In this document: positions 39,801 to 50,954 of the stretch, in pieces
Numbering within the stretch: position 1 is the first letter of the stretch
Layout: each line of letters starts with the position of its first letter
Source: Hanleya hanleyi
Taxonomy: Eukaryota; Mollusca; Polyplacophora; Lepidopleurida; Hanleyidae
Direction: 5' to 3'
Length of the DNA stretch: 64,000 nucleotides
Assembly (NCBI GenBank): GCA_036873755.1
Contig: JAVTVY010020581.1
Coordinates: 1 to 64,000 of the forward strand
Notes under the pieces: generated by a model
The model's database searches: none
What the model was told of the DNA's origin: nothing
What the model saw: only the letters and a program-made list of their open reading frames with translations
Made by a program: the position numbers and the translations under genes

Positions 39801-42800
39801 TGCCTCAATATATTTACTCAAGAGGCTTTACCATCAACTGTTTGGCGTCTTGAAGGTAACGAAACCCCATAACCTTACCTGGCCTGGGCTTTTTCGCCTA
39901 CCCCCCTAACTAGTTTTCTTACTCCTTGAGCTGGGGAGCTGAAACTTACTATATGTGTCAAGCTCTACCAGAAAATGGCCCCCCAAGCCTGGGAGGGTTA
40001 AGCTTTCCGAGTGCTAAACACGTCAGCTACAGATCTGATAATATATAGGATACTTACTATCCTTGACGATGCAACCCCTTTGAATATGCAGATATACACA
40101 CAAAACCATGCGATGAGAAGTGTGAGCGCCAGATTCCAGTTGATCGTTCCAATCTCCTCTATACCACTTGATAGTCTCAACACGTTATTCCTGAGATAAC
40201 AGATCCAAGGTGAGACAATTATTAAATTAATCATCCTGGGTATACTTTGCTGAGTTACCTTTCACGACTATCTACACACTGTTCCACGTATAAAACGCGT
40301 ATATGGAATATATAACGTGGATATCACATGAAGCCGATATGACGGCTTTGAGGCACTCATTACAACACCTCTAGACGAACGGATGTTATTGAAATGTAAC
40401 CCGATTCTCTGATGCATATCAAAGTGAAGCGCAACTTAATCAGCGTGTATACATGATGAGGACTGGCATGATTTATATGCGGTTTCTGTATGTTTCGATA
40501 CCAAATGAATAAATATTGAAATTAATTGAAAATTGAAATAAAATTGATATCCTGTGCAACCAATGCCTGACACATGTCTTCTGTGCGGTTGTTTTTACTT
40601 TGAACATTGACTTGTCTGGGCGATAGCTGAAACTTTAGTCTTACAGGAATTAAGGTTTTGACGATGTTGGTGGAGTGTAATTGCTTGCAGACTATCAATG
40701 GATACTTTAGGTCTCTATGATACATACTATTACAATTATCTTTCCTTAGACGTAATGGAGATTTAGAAAGTACACCACAGACCGATCTTGTGATATTTTC
40801 GGTGAAGCGGGTATAATCTTTTCAAACAGAAGACATGTTTCTCTATTTGGAGAACGGAGTGTACAGGCTGCAAAATAACCCCTATTGATTAGCCATCCGG
40901 CAAACTTTTCACGGACATTCTACATTCATCCCACATAAAAATATATCTAATCAAAGTGTACTTATATCGACATATCGACAAGGCATTTTGCGGAGTTTCC
41001 TGAAGTCTTTACAGTCAGTATGCTGTAAAGTTATCATAGCTGTACTTGATTAATTAAAACATGCTTGCGAGCCTGGCCTGTACTATCTCCAATCTACGAG
41101 TTCCGGGTATTCATTACCCGAAACGACCGATAAAGTTCCAGGCGACAAATATTTTTTACATTTCTTTCCCAAAAGATAACTTACTCCCAGAATTCCTCGG
41201 AAGCCAAAACACCCTTATCTGCAGACACATTCGAAAGCGGATATCCGGTTGTGTTCACAGTGGTGTTCATGGGCTGCAGATGGATAGGGATACAAGAATT
41301 CGTGTTCCACGGGTTACCACACGTTGTCCAGGGTAGAGTGGCGGAGAATGTCATCCCCAAGTAGTAAAGGGCCCATGCTATAAACACCATGAAGTATGTA
41401 TTCGCCAGGAGAGAGATGATGCACATCGAAATTCCTATACCTGGAAGTGCGAAAGATCACATGATGAAATGATAAAAACATGAATGATAAAAATATCTCT
41501 GATTCATACAGGAACCATCCTATACCCATTGGATATTAATGAAACCTGGTATTTCGTGTCCACCAATATGAAAGGGGCAGAGACGAGTTCACTTATAATT
41601 ATCAACACTGGACTTTGATTAAGCGAAGCTTTGGTTTGCACTATCCATATAGCAGTCACTAAATCTCGTGCATTTTGTTCCTTCCTAGAGTTGCTTGACA
41701 CAATTTGGAAATACATATTATCTTATACGTATTTAATATTATGTTCACATATGAGCTCAAGTAGAGACAAATCTCTATGGTTCGTTCATAACTGTCAGAT
41801 TGATTCATTAACATCATAAACAGCTCCTCCTCCCCTCAAAGCTCCGGAAGGAAAGTTTACAAAGCTCAAGAAACACCATCCTCTCCCACCCAAAAAATAG
41901 AGAAATGCACCCTAATATTAAAGAAAATCTATTTATTATTGACAAAAACCATCCAACTTATAAGAAAATCGCATTTTTGTCGATAAACTACCACAAATCA
42001 GTCCACAAAGGACGCTCTTGTACCAATGACAGCAACTCTTGGAGCGAAATTCCCCGACAACAAGACTGACCTCGGTGTTACAGTTGGAAGGGTCTTATAG
42101 AACTTTTATTGCTTGATTGAACGAAACTTATGTTCGTAATATCCCTTACTTGACCACGGCAAACATCCCCGCCGAACTGCAAGGTAAATTCAAGCGACAG
42201 TATCAATTTTCTATGGTGTTCTATTTGGGACAAGTGTGCGTCGCGTGGCGACTTTTAGAAACTCGCCACTCGCCACGCGCCGTGGACCTCTCCGGCGCGC
42301 GGCGACTGGCGACTTTTTGCTATCTCTTAACCTGCAAAAACTCGCCAGTCGCCACCCGCCGTAAAACACGGCGAGTTTCGCTCTATCTCTTAACCTGGAA
42401 AAACTCGCCGCGCGCCACTCGCCGGATGAACCACGGCGCGCGGCGACTGGCGACTTTTGACTTCTGGAATTCTCAGGACTTTTTCTCAAGTGCGCATGCC
42501 CGGGGAGCATCAATTATCGGAATATTTTGTTCGAAACATGCTGTCATTTAATTTAATTTTAAATCTCTTCCTCGTGCATAAATATACATAATTTCTAATG
42601 AATGAACTCTCCAGCTACATCTGATGCTATGTGACTAATTTTGAAGATGTAAGCTATCTGTAATAATTAATATAGTTGTTTTTTGAAACAAGTTTCTTTT
42701 TAATGCAATACGCATATAGGGCAATCTAATTTTGTCAAATGTGCAATTATTTTTTTATTAAAATACTCGTTATCCGTTTCTGTGCAGAACTTGCATACTC

Positions 42801-45800
42801 TCGTTATTATCTGCTGGTATATTTTAAAAAGTTGACACCAAGACAACATTTTCAATCGTTTTTTAAATCTTTTTTTATATAAGTGCCTATATATATTTAT
42901 AAAACAGCATATCGTTTTCAATTCAGAATGAATCGCTTTGAAATTGTTCTTTATTTAAGATACAATAAAGCACTCGGCGCGGGAATTTGTTTTACAAGAT
43001 AAAAGCAACGTCAACTAATATGCTGTATGAAATATTAAGAAAGCGAATAGAGCGTCATCGTCATATTGATTAAAAAAGTAAGAAAAAATGCTAACATTTT
43101 CTCTGGATGATTGAATTTCTCTCTTCGTAAGTTTTATGTGAAAAACGGGCGATATCTTTGTATAAGAGATCCTTTATTGCTGTTTTAATCCATAGAGCGG
43201 CTCTTTGTTGGGTTGATATTTCCTGTATCACAAACCCTACAAACTATCAAGACCCTATTTTTAAAGATGAAAAGACGTATTTCTTTCAACAGTTTCCATA
43301 TTTTTTTTACTTCCTCAAATTCGATGAGATCGCGACTGTGATTTATGATATTGCAACTGCATAATTGATGCTCCTCGGGCATGCGCACTTGAGAAAAAGT
43401 CCTGAGAATTCCAGAAGTCAAAAGTCGCCAGTCGCCGCGCGCCGTGGTTTGTCCGGCGAGTGGCGCGCGGCGAGTTTTTCCAGGTTAAGAGATAGAGCGA
43501 AACTCGCCGTGTTTTACGGCGCGTGGCGACTGGCGAGTTTTTGCAGGTTAAGAGATAGCAGAAAGTCGCCAGTCGCCGCGCGCCGAAGAGGTCCACGGCG
43601 CGTGGCGAGTGGCGAGTTTCACTACAGTCAAAAGTCGCCAGTCGCCGCGCGCCGTGGTTCATCCGGCGAGTGGCGCGCGGCGAGTTTTTCCAGGTTAAGA
43701 GATAGAGCGAAACTCGCCGTGTTTTACGACGGGTGGCGACTGGCGAGTTTTTGCAGGTTAAGAGATAGCAGAAAGTCGCCAGTCGCCGCGTGGCGAGTGG
43801 CGAGTTTCTAAAAGTCGCCACGCGACGCAAACTTGGCCCAAATAGAACACCATAATTTTCTCATAAACTGCGAAACCGAAATGTTCTTTCTGCGACCATT
43901 GTGTGGTGTATTACCGGACGAACGATTGGTGCTTGGTTTCGCAGTTTACGAGAAAATATCTTACATTTTCGCTAGGGAGTCGGCGGTACACACCACAAAG
44001 TGAATAATTCTATCACACGTTCCAGGATCGGTGGCTTTTCTCTTGGAGAGTGTTTGCCATGTTTCAGATGTCATTGATCTACGAACGATGTGTGATGATT
44101 TATTGTCAGAAAATTATTTTTTTTACAAGTTTGGTTCTTTTTTTCTTCCTCAAATGGTTCTATATCGTATTTGGACGCATTTTTCTTCTGCACCTTAGTG
44201 AGTTTTTCTTCAGGAACTGGAACATTTATATGTTCTTCAGTTTGCCAGATTCTGAGGGCCTTATAAATAGCGGCCAATACAATCACTGTGAAAATGGGTT
44301 CGTCACAGCTTTGAACTGACCGAATAATTATTATTTTAATTAACGAATAATATTGAAAATTCAATAAATTTACATCCGGTATTTAACTTGATGTCCAGAA
44401 CTTGCAGCCATGTATAAATTGAAGAATATCGTTTCGCACTCACTTCTCGATGCGCATTTGACCCATTGACATTTTACAGCTTTTATCAAAATGGCATATT
44501 AATAGGGCCATTATTATATGTCGAAAAGTCAGTTGAACACCGAACAAAGTAATTGTTCCCCATGCATTTTTCTTAATTTTTAACTTTGAACTGTATTATG
44601 AAATCATTCTCAGGACGAAATTAAAAACAAATGAGGCAAACTGTGTTTGGTTTAAAAATATATTGCAATGATTTGAAAGTTAAACTAGTTAACTTGATGA
44701 GTTAACTAGATGAGAACTGTGTAAGTTATTAGCGACGAACTTTGAAACCGCTGCATTTAATTCAGATAATTTTGTTGTAGCACACAGAAGCCAGCTATCA
44801 CAAAATTCTAATTCCAGAATTACATAACTCGGTTTAGTGAGATTTAAATAAAACTCATCAGTTAAATATTATCGGTAGAATTTTTTTACTTTAAGGTTCC
44901 AAGTTCCTTAGTGATCAGACCTCGTCCGATTTTGCTCAATTTAATTGTTATAAATAAACTCATCCGAACGAATTATATATTATCTTAACGCTATTCATTC
45001 TGAGAATTGGATATTTTGTTCCTCTAATTTTGTCTCCGTTCTCCAGTTATCCATGCTAGTTGAGGAGATGACGTTTCTCGGATTTATTCTAATTATTGAA
45101 TTTTTATCTTTCATTAAATCATTCCAGATAACGAGGCGCGCTTTTTCAGATTCGAATACTACATTGAGAAAATCTGAAAGTTATGATATGACTCTTTTGA
45201 TATGAACTTCATACCAGCCGGTAAATTTTTACCGGCCGCTCCATTTAAATTCAATAATTCAGATGTGATTATCAGAGTATGGAAAGTACCACAAAATTAT
45301 ATTCCTTAAATTAACACTTTTCACAAATTATATAACTAATAAATTAGTAAAAACCCAAATAGTAATTGCTAGGTAATTTTAATGACAGTAAAGTACCCGT
45401 TATTCGTTCACTTCAATGGAAATCACGTGGATATTATATTATATTCTCTCAATGGCAAGCGCTTTGTAGCACACTTTTCGGGACACACTCCTTTTTGTAA
45501 ATTCTTCTTGCATATTCAGGGGATATTTCATATCGGTCTTACTGTCCCTGGTGATTCGAGATAGTTTTGATTTCAGTGTGCATGCAACTGATCAATCGTA
45601 TACAGTGGCGATCTTTGTGACGCGGGATGTGGTATGAGAATGCTGGTAATGAGAGAAGGTCAACTATGCCCACAAACTAACCTCATAACATAGACGAAAC
45701 GTTCTGGTTTTACCTTTGAACAACGGACAGATATCGAACACACGCAATGGACTTCTCTGGAAATATTGACCAAGCGACGTCTCCAAGAGTAACAGCGGCA

Positions 45801-47288
45801 TTCCACAGATTACCACAAACAGCAGATACGGAACCAAGAAAGCGCCTGAATAATAAAGAAGATGGACAAATTTAGGCATGCTCAACAATCGCAGACATCA
45901 GTCACGATCTGTACACATGACCCTGGGAAGCTGTCGTTTGGATTTCCACTGATCCAATTGAACAATTAGATAGGACAAATAAGTGTAAGTCGTTCGTTTT
46001 AGAAGGTCGTCGTTTTCCGCAATGAATGTGCTAGTCCAAGAGCAAGGCCCATGGAAAAATGGTCTCACAACACATACGAGGCCTGGTTGCTGATTTTGCT
46101 TGGGTAACGCTCCTGGCTTTTTTGCTTTGGTGAGTGTCCATATACATGATATATCCGTGGGGGAGCCTGTGTTGTTGTTTCTACTCAAGTATCGACACTA
46201 ATCATATCTCTACACGATGGAAAATTAGCCATAAGATTTCTGGTTTAAAATACATGCATGGATTGTGTCATTGTGTCAATTGCTGGAAACATAGTCACTT
46301 TCCCATACTTGGCTTAGATGGTCTAGCGTAGTCTTCTTGTCGAGAATAGCTCTTTTTCTCACCACTGTGAGATGTTTAGCAAATATGATGTGAGGATTCA
46401 ATTCTTCCAGTAGGACAATCGACACTGCTGGATGTCATAACAGCTGTCTTCATAAGAGTAGATCTCTGGTTCACATACCTTTAATATCCAACTGCCATAT
46501 TGGATAGATATTTTGGCTGCTAAGCTGTTGTTGAGATTACCCTCTGTGATAGGCAGAGGGCTCAACACTCTACCTTGAAACCAGTAATTGTGTTACGGGA
46601 TCTATAGACCAGTTCGATCCACAACACGTTTCACCCTTTTCAAATTAGCCAAGCAGATCAATATATTAAAGAGATGAGTAGGGGCAGACAGAGGGAGAGG
46701 TGGGAGAGCGCAAAGGATGGGGGCCGAGAGCACATATGGTCGGGAGTAGTGGCACAGGGCCAAAAGCAGGGAACGTAGGGGTGGGAGCAGGGAACATAAA
46801 AGTCGGGAGTAGAAGGGAACCGGGAGAGCATGACCCTCGGGAGGATGCAAATGAGCGAATGGGACCGATACCACCTCTCCACCTCCTATCAGCTGTTATC
46901 AACAAACTTTCAGCACTGTCAGCCAGACGGTCAGACAGGTTTATCTGTATAGCCATGAATTGGATATGCCTGAATTGCTATGAACTATTGGACTATATAT
47001 TAAATGTTCCATTTTTCATTAATGTGAAAAATAATAGAGCAAATTTATCCAGAAATCACAGCTGTAAACCACTTCGGCATATAGACTGGCTTGCACGTTC
47101 GGTTCACTGTACTGCTAACACCTACCTCCACCATTGCGCATGGCCAAATACGGAAAACGGTACAGGGTCCCCATCCCAACAGCATAGCCAACAATTGACA
47201 GTACAAACTCCAGTGGCCGTTTCCAATGCTCCCTGTTAACACTGTCATTATCTCCATGTTCTTCCTTAGCTGGTTTCTCAGAAAGCAT
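27638..47288 (-). CDS. SLC6-family Na+-coupled transporter, 12 coding exons (C-terminus missing)
   Basis: Coding exons on the minus strand, 5' to 3': 47288-47126, 45845-45714, 41440-41185, 40190-40058, 39120-38986, 35771-35668, 34941-34817, 34132-34020, 33260-33129, 30007-29908, 29557-29448, 27805-27638. Every junction is GT-AG and phases match, giving 557 codons from MLSEKP to TM12. Family marks: [15 protein letters not shown] then NGGGAFLVPY (TM1-2), ALGQ-like TSLGQ loop, Cys pair and N-glycosylation sites in the second extracellular loop, SLGPAWG (TM6), [11 protein letters not shown] (TM7), LGIDSA (TM8). These transporters move amino acids or amines into cells with Na+ (usually Cl-). TM1 has Gly where monoamine carriers have Asp, suggesting an amino-acid-like substrate. 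Odd: Asn to Thr at a Na1-site position in TM1, Asn to Asp in TM7. The last exon (cytosolic tail) was not found. Subfamily not assigned. Confidence 0.93.
29448..29557 (-). CDS. SLC6 exon 11: intracellular loop 5 and TM11 start
   Basis: Reads [11 protein letters not shown], then [19 protein letters not shown]. Phase 1 to 0; donor GTAACA. Confidence 0.93.
29908..30007 (-). CDS. SLC6 exon 10: TM10
   Basis: Reads [20 protein letters not shown], then ALLECV and YIYG, the usual end of TM10. Phase 0 to 1; acceptor ATTTTAG, donor GTGAGT. Confidence 0.95.
31822..32155. mobile_element. TIR element in SLC6 intron 9
   Basis: About 45-bp inverted termini: CACATACGTGTGTGGAATG then ACGTATCCCAGACGCTGTTACCG-type sequence on the left, and its complement ending CGTATGTG on the right. 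The 334-bp unit codes for nothing. No clear target duplication, so the outer limits could be a few bases off. Confidence 0.7.
33129..33260 (-). CDS. SLC6 exon 9: TM8 end and TM9
   Basis: 44 codons, phase 0 both ends: [16 protein letters not shown], then [20 protein letters not shown]. Donor GTAAGC. Confidence 0.95.
34020..34132 (-). CDS. SLC6 exon 8: extracellular loop 4 and TM8 start
   Basis: Reads [11 protein letters not shown], then [21 protein letters not shown]. The Asp-Ser of LGIDSA matches the Na2-site pair and is kept. Ends phase 0; donor GTGAGT. Confidence 0.95.
34497..34522. repeat. (GTAT)n microsatellite
   Basis: TGTGTGTATGTATGTATGTATG in SLC6 intron 7. Confidence 0.8.
34817..34941 (-). 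CDS. SLC6 exon 7: TM7
   Basis: Reads [19 protein letters not shown] then [10 protein letters not shown]. Asp stands where the family nearly always has Asn (SERT Asn368, LeuT Asn286 equivalent by my alignment). Ends phase 1 in Gly. Confidence 0.95.
35668..35771 (-). CDS. SLC6 exon 6: TM6 (unwound substrate-site helix)
   Basis: Reads [18 protein letters not shown] then LSSYN. SLGP marks the unwound part of TM6 that lines the substrate site. His replaces the Gln that helps bind chloride in SERT-type members. Ends phase 2. Confidence 0.95.
36505..36575. repeat. 31-bp tandem repeat with octamer motifs
   Basis: Two adjacent copies of ATGCAAATATSTGARAGATA followed by TTTTCACA; ATGCAAAT lies at 36510-36517 and 36541-36548. 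In SLC6 intron 5, just downstream (minus strand) of the reverse-transcriptase remnant. Confidence 0.6.
36560..38110 (-). pseudogene. Reverse-transcriptase retroelement remnant, split by a SINE
   Basis: Read on the minus strand, four pieces line up in order with a retroelement RT family common in invertebrates: an N-terminal part with WSKREKV (38110-37887), a piece with [11 protein letters not shown] (37553-37470), [20 protein letters not shown] then LSPTLLK and WIFKISKSL (37385-36927), and a catalytic part with [13 protein letters not shown] and the YTDD active-site motif (codons at 36685-36671) followed by DLKETTD (to about 36590). Stops and frameshifts break it. A (CT)n tract at 37460-37478 adds noise. 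It sits in SLC6 intron 5 in the same orientation as the gene. Penelope-like placement is possible but not shown. Confidence 0.75.
37567..37873 (+). mobile_element. SINE, copy 2, inserted in the RT remnant
   Basis: Same element as 19926-20237: starts GCGGGTGGTTGGGTGGG, ends TTCACTCACTCA. Flanks CTCAATGTTTATC (37554-37566) and CTCAATATTTATC (37874-37886) are direct repeats with one mismatch. It interrupts the RT reading order, so it is younger than that element. Confidence 0.87.
38986..39120 (-). CDS. SLC6 exon 5: TM5
   Basis: Exactly 45 codons, phase 0 at both ends: [16 protein letters not shown], then [12 protein letters not shown] and PRWDQI. Acceptor TGCTATTAG, donor GTAAGA. Confidence 0.95.
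39850..40005. repeat. Dispersed repeat, copy C
   Basis: Diverged copy of 24480-24660 (CTTACCTGGCCTGGGC, CTGAAACTTACTA, TCAAGCTCTACCAGAAAATG). Lies in SLC6 intron 4, next to exon 4. Confidence 0.5.
40058..40190 (-). CDS. SLC6 exon 4: loop end and TM4
   Basis: Reads [20 protein letters not shown] and then TM4 ([19 protein letters not shown]). The SSGIEEIG...W pattern is a family hallmark. Ends phase 0; donor GTAAGT. Confidence 0.95.
41185..41440 (-). CDS. SLC6 exon 3: TM3 and extracellular loop 2
   Basis: Continues the Gly of FKG and reads [22 protein letters not shown], then [14 protein letters not shown] with the conserved cysteine pair and NTT glycosylation motifs. Ends phase 2 in Glu of EEFWE. 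Confidence 0.95.
42212..43854. mobile_element. Foldback element with arms made of GGCGA/TCGCC words
   Basis: Left arm 42212-42517 and right arm 43361-43854 are inverted copies, from the outer ATGGTGTTCTATTTGGG to the inner GGGAGCATCAATTAT. The arms consist of words such as GGCGACTGGCGA, GGCGCGCGGCGA and TCTCTTAACCTG. The right arm holds a 210-bp internal tandem duplication (starts at 43418 and 43628). The 843-bp AT-rich spacer has no clear gene. Long Arg/Ser-rich frames on both strands of the arms mirror the repeat and are not genes. In SLC6 intron 2. Confidence 0.85.
45714..45845 (-). CDS. SLC6 exon 2: TM2 and first intracellular loop
   Basis: Acceptor TTATTCAG at 45848-45846. Reads [20 protein letters not shown], then LETSLGQ and DICPLFK. 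Ends phase 1; donor GTAAAA. Intron 1 upstream carries a purine-rich G-run tract (46680-46830). Confidence 0.95.
46680..46830. repeat. Purine-rich G-run tract
   Basis: Repeated GGGAG/GGGAACGTAGGGG-like words on the plus strand inside SLC6 intron 1. Could form G-quadruplex-like structures. Not coding. Confidence 0.4.
47126..47288 (-). CDS. SLC6 exon 1: N-terminus and TM1
   Basis: Starts at ATG 47288-47286 and codes a 20-residue acidic N-tail, then [13 protein letters not shown] and TM1 with [15 protein letters not shown]. Ends phase 1 within Gly of NGGG; donor GTAGGT. 54 codons plus one base. Confidence 0.92.
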
Positions 47289-48249
47289 GATTTCTTTTTA
47301 AGTTGATCTGAGGAGAAAATAATAACGCATTAGATACCTTTTGAAAAGAGATGGGTGATAGATATGTCCGTGGCCAATCCGACAGCTATTCATGCTTCTG
47401 TTGTAAGAGAGACGATTACAATATTGAGTAATCTCACTGTTTTCTGGATATTGATGTGTCGTGTATTATCTGTATTACTGTACTCCTCACGTCCGTAACT
47501 TGTGGCTAAACCATGTAATCCACAGACAAGAGCCGTCATACAAGCGAAACAAATTCCTGCTGTTTGGATGGACCGTCAAATCGTGACTATGATACATATC
47601 GCACTCCCAAAACGATTCCACAGTTCCTTGGCATCACAGAGTATCACTTTATCCTGGCATGAAAATTCACCTTTATTATTGATCATCAAATGTCGTGCGA
47701 CTGCATACTGATGTCGTATCGTATTCATTTCTTTCGTTTATTTTTTATTGCGCATATCGACGATGTCTCTCTACTGATGGTCGGATGTTGTGCCCGTTAT
47801 ATTAATATTTCAGGGTTTTAAACTGGTGTGATGACTTTCGAACTCTGGATGTACAATTGTAAAACCATGGTTAAAACATACATCCGGCTTAAAACCCGGA
47901 TAACATGTTTGTCAAAAGTATGTTGATGGATTTCACCGATGGAACTTTGAAAAATAATATTTGCAGTGTATGAATCGCTTGTGGATCCATTGCAGTTTTG
48001 GATGCCGAAACAATTGTCCTGATAGTTGTTTAACATATTTCAACAAATGCAGCGGTGTTGACCGTTCTACTGTTACGAGAAACTAATTTGTGTTTGCTTC
48101 TCTCCATGTCTGCCTGGATTTGTTGTGGACACCGTGGTGCGAAAGTGTTCTTACGAATGCCGAACCACTTTGTGGATTAAACGCCTATACTTCTACCAGG
48201 CAGAACCGTCTGTATGTCATATGTCATATTTATCCTGACGTTACCTTTA

Positions 48250-48509
48250 GTTAGACCGTGGTTCGCAGTTCGCAGTTCGCAGTTCATTATTCGAGGGAAC
48301 CAGCAATTATTTCATCAGATATGGAAATCTGTATTTTTCTTATTATGAGTACTTTGAACTCCAAACTCTGTATAGCAAGAGAGAATGTTATGCTCTATAT
48401 CTTTGCATATTCATATCCCAAATCTGACGCCAGGGGGCGCTGCTAGGGGCGCCGTTATGAGTAGCTGAATGACTGGTCCCGAATAACGAACTGCAAACTG
48501 TGGTCTAAC
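48250..48509. mobile_element. 260-bp TIR element with TTTA target duplication
   Basis: Inverted ends of about 35 bp: GTTAGACC...GTTCGCAGTTC...TATTCG on the left (where GTTCGCA is repeated three times) and GGTCCCGAATAACGAACTGC...GGTCTAAC on the right. TTTA flanks both sides (48246-48249, 48510-48513). The interior has CCAGGGGGCGCTGC. No coding capacity. Lies about 1 kb upstream of the SLC6 start codon. Confidence 0.75.
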
Positions 48510-50944
48510 TTTATGAACGTAAGCTGGGCAAGTTAAAGCTGGGGGCTATCATGAAATAGGCAGTAAGATACGCGTGTCGAGCCCAAATGGCGAAAGTGGA
48601 AATATATGCGAGTCTGTATAACATAACAGAATGGGATGACTCCCGAAGAGAGCTACTTTACATGTCGTCTTACGTCCCCACTCACGAGTATGTATGGATA
48701 TGATGGGCTTACAGTATTTTTCTTTGCAAAAGTAGTTGACCAGGAAAATTCGCTCTGTGTGAGATTCAAATCTCAGAGGTTTTTCCCGGAGACGATGTTC
48801 AAGCACGGTGACCCGACGTCAATAATCAATAATATGAAATGAGTTGAATTATCAAATAACTACCGTGTTATTTGCGACATATGGTCATGACATAATTTTC
48901 GTATGCACCTAGGTGAAAACATTGAACGATTTTGGATATAGACGGTGTCCATTAGCGTGGGAAAGTTAATAATACGCGTGAAGTCAAGGCGCACTTCGTT
49001 TACTCCGGACTCAAATTTACTATGATTGGGGTCAAATTTACGGTTGAATGGCGACAGTTATGAAAGTTGAAAGCGTTGTGCAGATGTTGAAAGATGAAGG
49101 GGAAGTATTATTTACTGTTAAACATCTTGGAATAGACTTTTAAGCTGATTTGCCTGCCCATATATTACAATTCGTCACGAACGAATTCTCCCAGCAGACG
49201 GCGTCAGTTGCTCCGCCTTTTCGATCGTATCCAACTTAACGAAAAAACAAAAATCCATGCCGCAAGGGAGATTTCAACACATGAATGCCGACGACAATGA
49301 TGATTTCATAACTCAGCAAGCAAACAAACATGCGCTCAGCATAACTTTACAAGATATCAAAACTCTCGGGAAATATCTGCAACAGCCTACCATAAATGAA
49401 ACCCGCCCAATTCACGGAATGCCACCTCCCAAACTGAGCAATTTGTTGTCAAAATATTTCATGTGTCCGTAAAGCAGACGCATCGGAATACGGCCCCAAT
49501 CGTCTCCGGACAATGATGTCAAGTTAAGGACCGACAACTCCGGAGAAAGAAGTACAGCCTAATTTGAGCGTTGAATTCGATAAACTTCGCGATATCATGA
49601 AATGTAGAGAGCTCGCAATATATGCAAAACTTACTCAAATCGTTACATAACTTTAATATTCAATGACCACTCGTGCAAGATCCTCTATATTCTGATAAAA
49701 TAACACAATTTTAGCAAGTAAAGATATATAAGTTTATTTAAAATGAGCACTCAATCTCGAGCGAATAAAACTGTAAAAACCGTCTTTTACACTTTAACGT
49801 TGTCTTGTTCGAAGATGGAGCCACACTCATAACCTAGTTCCGCGGATGCATGTTTGCTGTGATGATGTATATGTATTCTGGAGGATGGTATTTCCAAAAA
49901 GTTATGACATGATAAGAACGACGTAGTTACCTACCTTCTTCTATATTCCTGACAGATTAGATTTGTTTGTATCACGAGTTGGTTACCTGATCTGAACTCA
50001 GATATCATGTATATTGTGGAGAATATCCCAGGCTTCACAGTTGTACTGTGGACGGCCGGATAATATGTATATAGGTATTCTTCACTATACATTTCTTCAG
50101 AATATCCGGACGTGCTGGGCTGACTGAACGTTAGGCATGCTATGTAGAGAATGTCAAGCATAACCAAATTCTATTAATACTGAATTAAAACTTGTCAGAA
50201 AATGTTAATGGACTGCAACGAATTTTATTGAGGATAGGAGGACAAAGAAATGGATTGTGTGAATCTGTATCGAGGTCAAGATTGTCATGTGACCATGGAC
50301 GGGACATACTAAGCGATAGGATACCCTGGACAAGCTTTTAGCTCAGACTTGTATTTCCAGAATCCTACTGTTCTATAGGGGGCAGGCTCAACATTCAGCC
50401 GTCCTCCATAAAAGAATTTCAGGGTTATAATATGAAAATAAAAAGTTGGTTTCTTGCAAGAGAGAATCGGTCAATAGTGAAAACAGGATGGTGATTACAA
50501 ATGATGTTAATCATTGGCTATCGTCATAAAGCGAACAAGTCGTTACGTTGTTTCTGTATGGTCATCTTCAGGAGATCTATATTTCACTTGCTCCTTCAGC
50601 AAAATCAGTTCAGTTAGCCTAGCAGATGTTTTAAGATGTGTTTGTTTTTCAGGCATTTTTGCTATGGAATAGTCCAGTCTGAAGCATGACACATTAAATG
50701 TATGTCATGATGAGCTAAAACTTATCAAATGTTTCCAATATCACCCACATTCGCCTTTAAATTGTAGTTAGAACGTATCATAATTACGTTTTGTAAACGA
50801 AACATAACCACAAAAAATAACAACACAAAAACGACAAATCACATTATTTGAGGTGGATTGGGATCATTGTCACACTCAAGGTTATTTCTCTCAAATGGTG
50901 AGAGCCAGTTTGGATAGTGGAGAAAGCCAGAATACCCGGAGGGA
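48510..50944. other. No gene recognised
   Basis: Upstream of SLC6. Only short open frames without domains on both strands; no clear repeats. Confidence 0.4.
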
Positions 50945-50954
50945 GCCACAGCCC

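Noticed and set aside
43315..43830. 171- and 148-codon frames on both strands in the GGCGA region
   Set aside because: They mirror each other and the repeat words; Arg/Ser-rich without domain. Repeat artefact.
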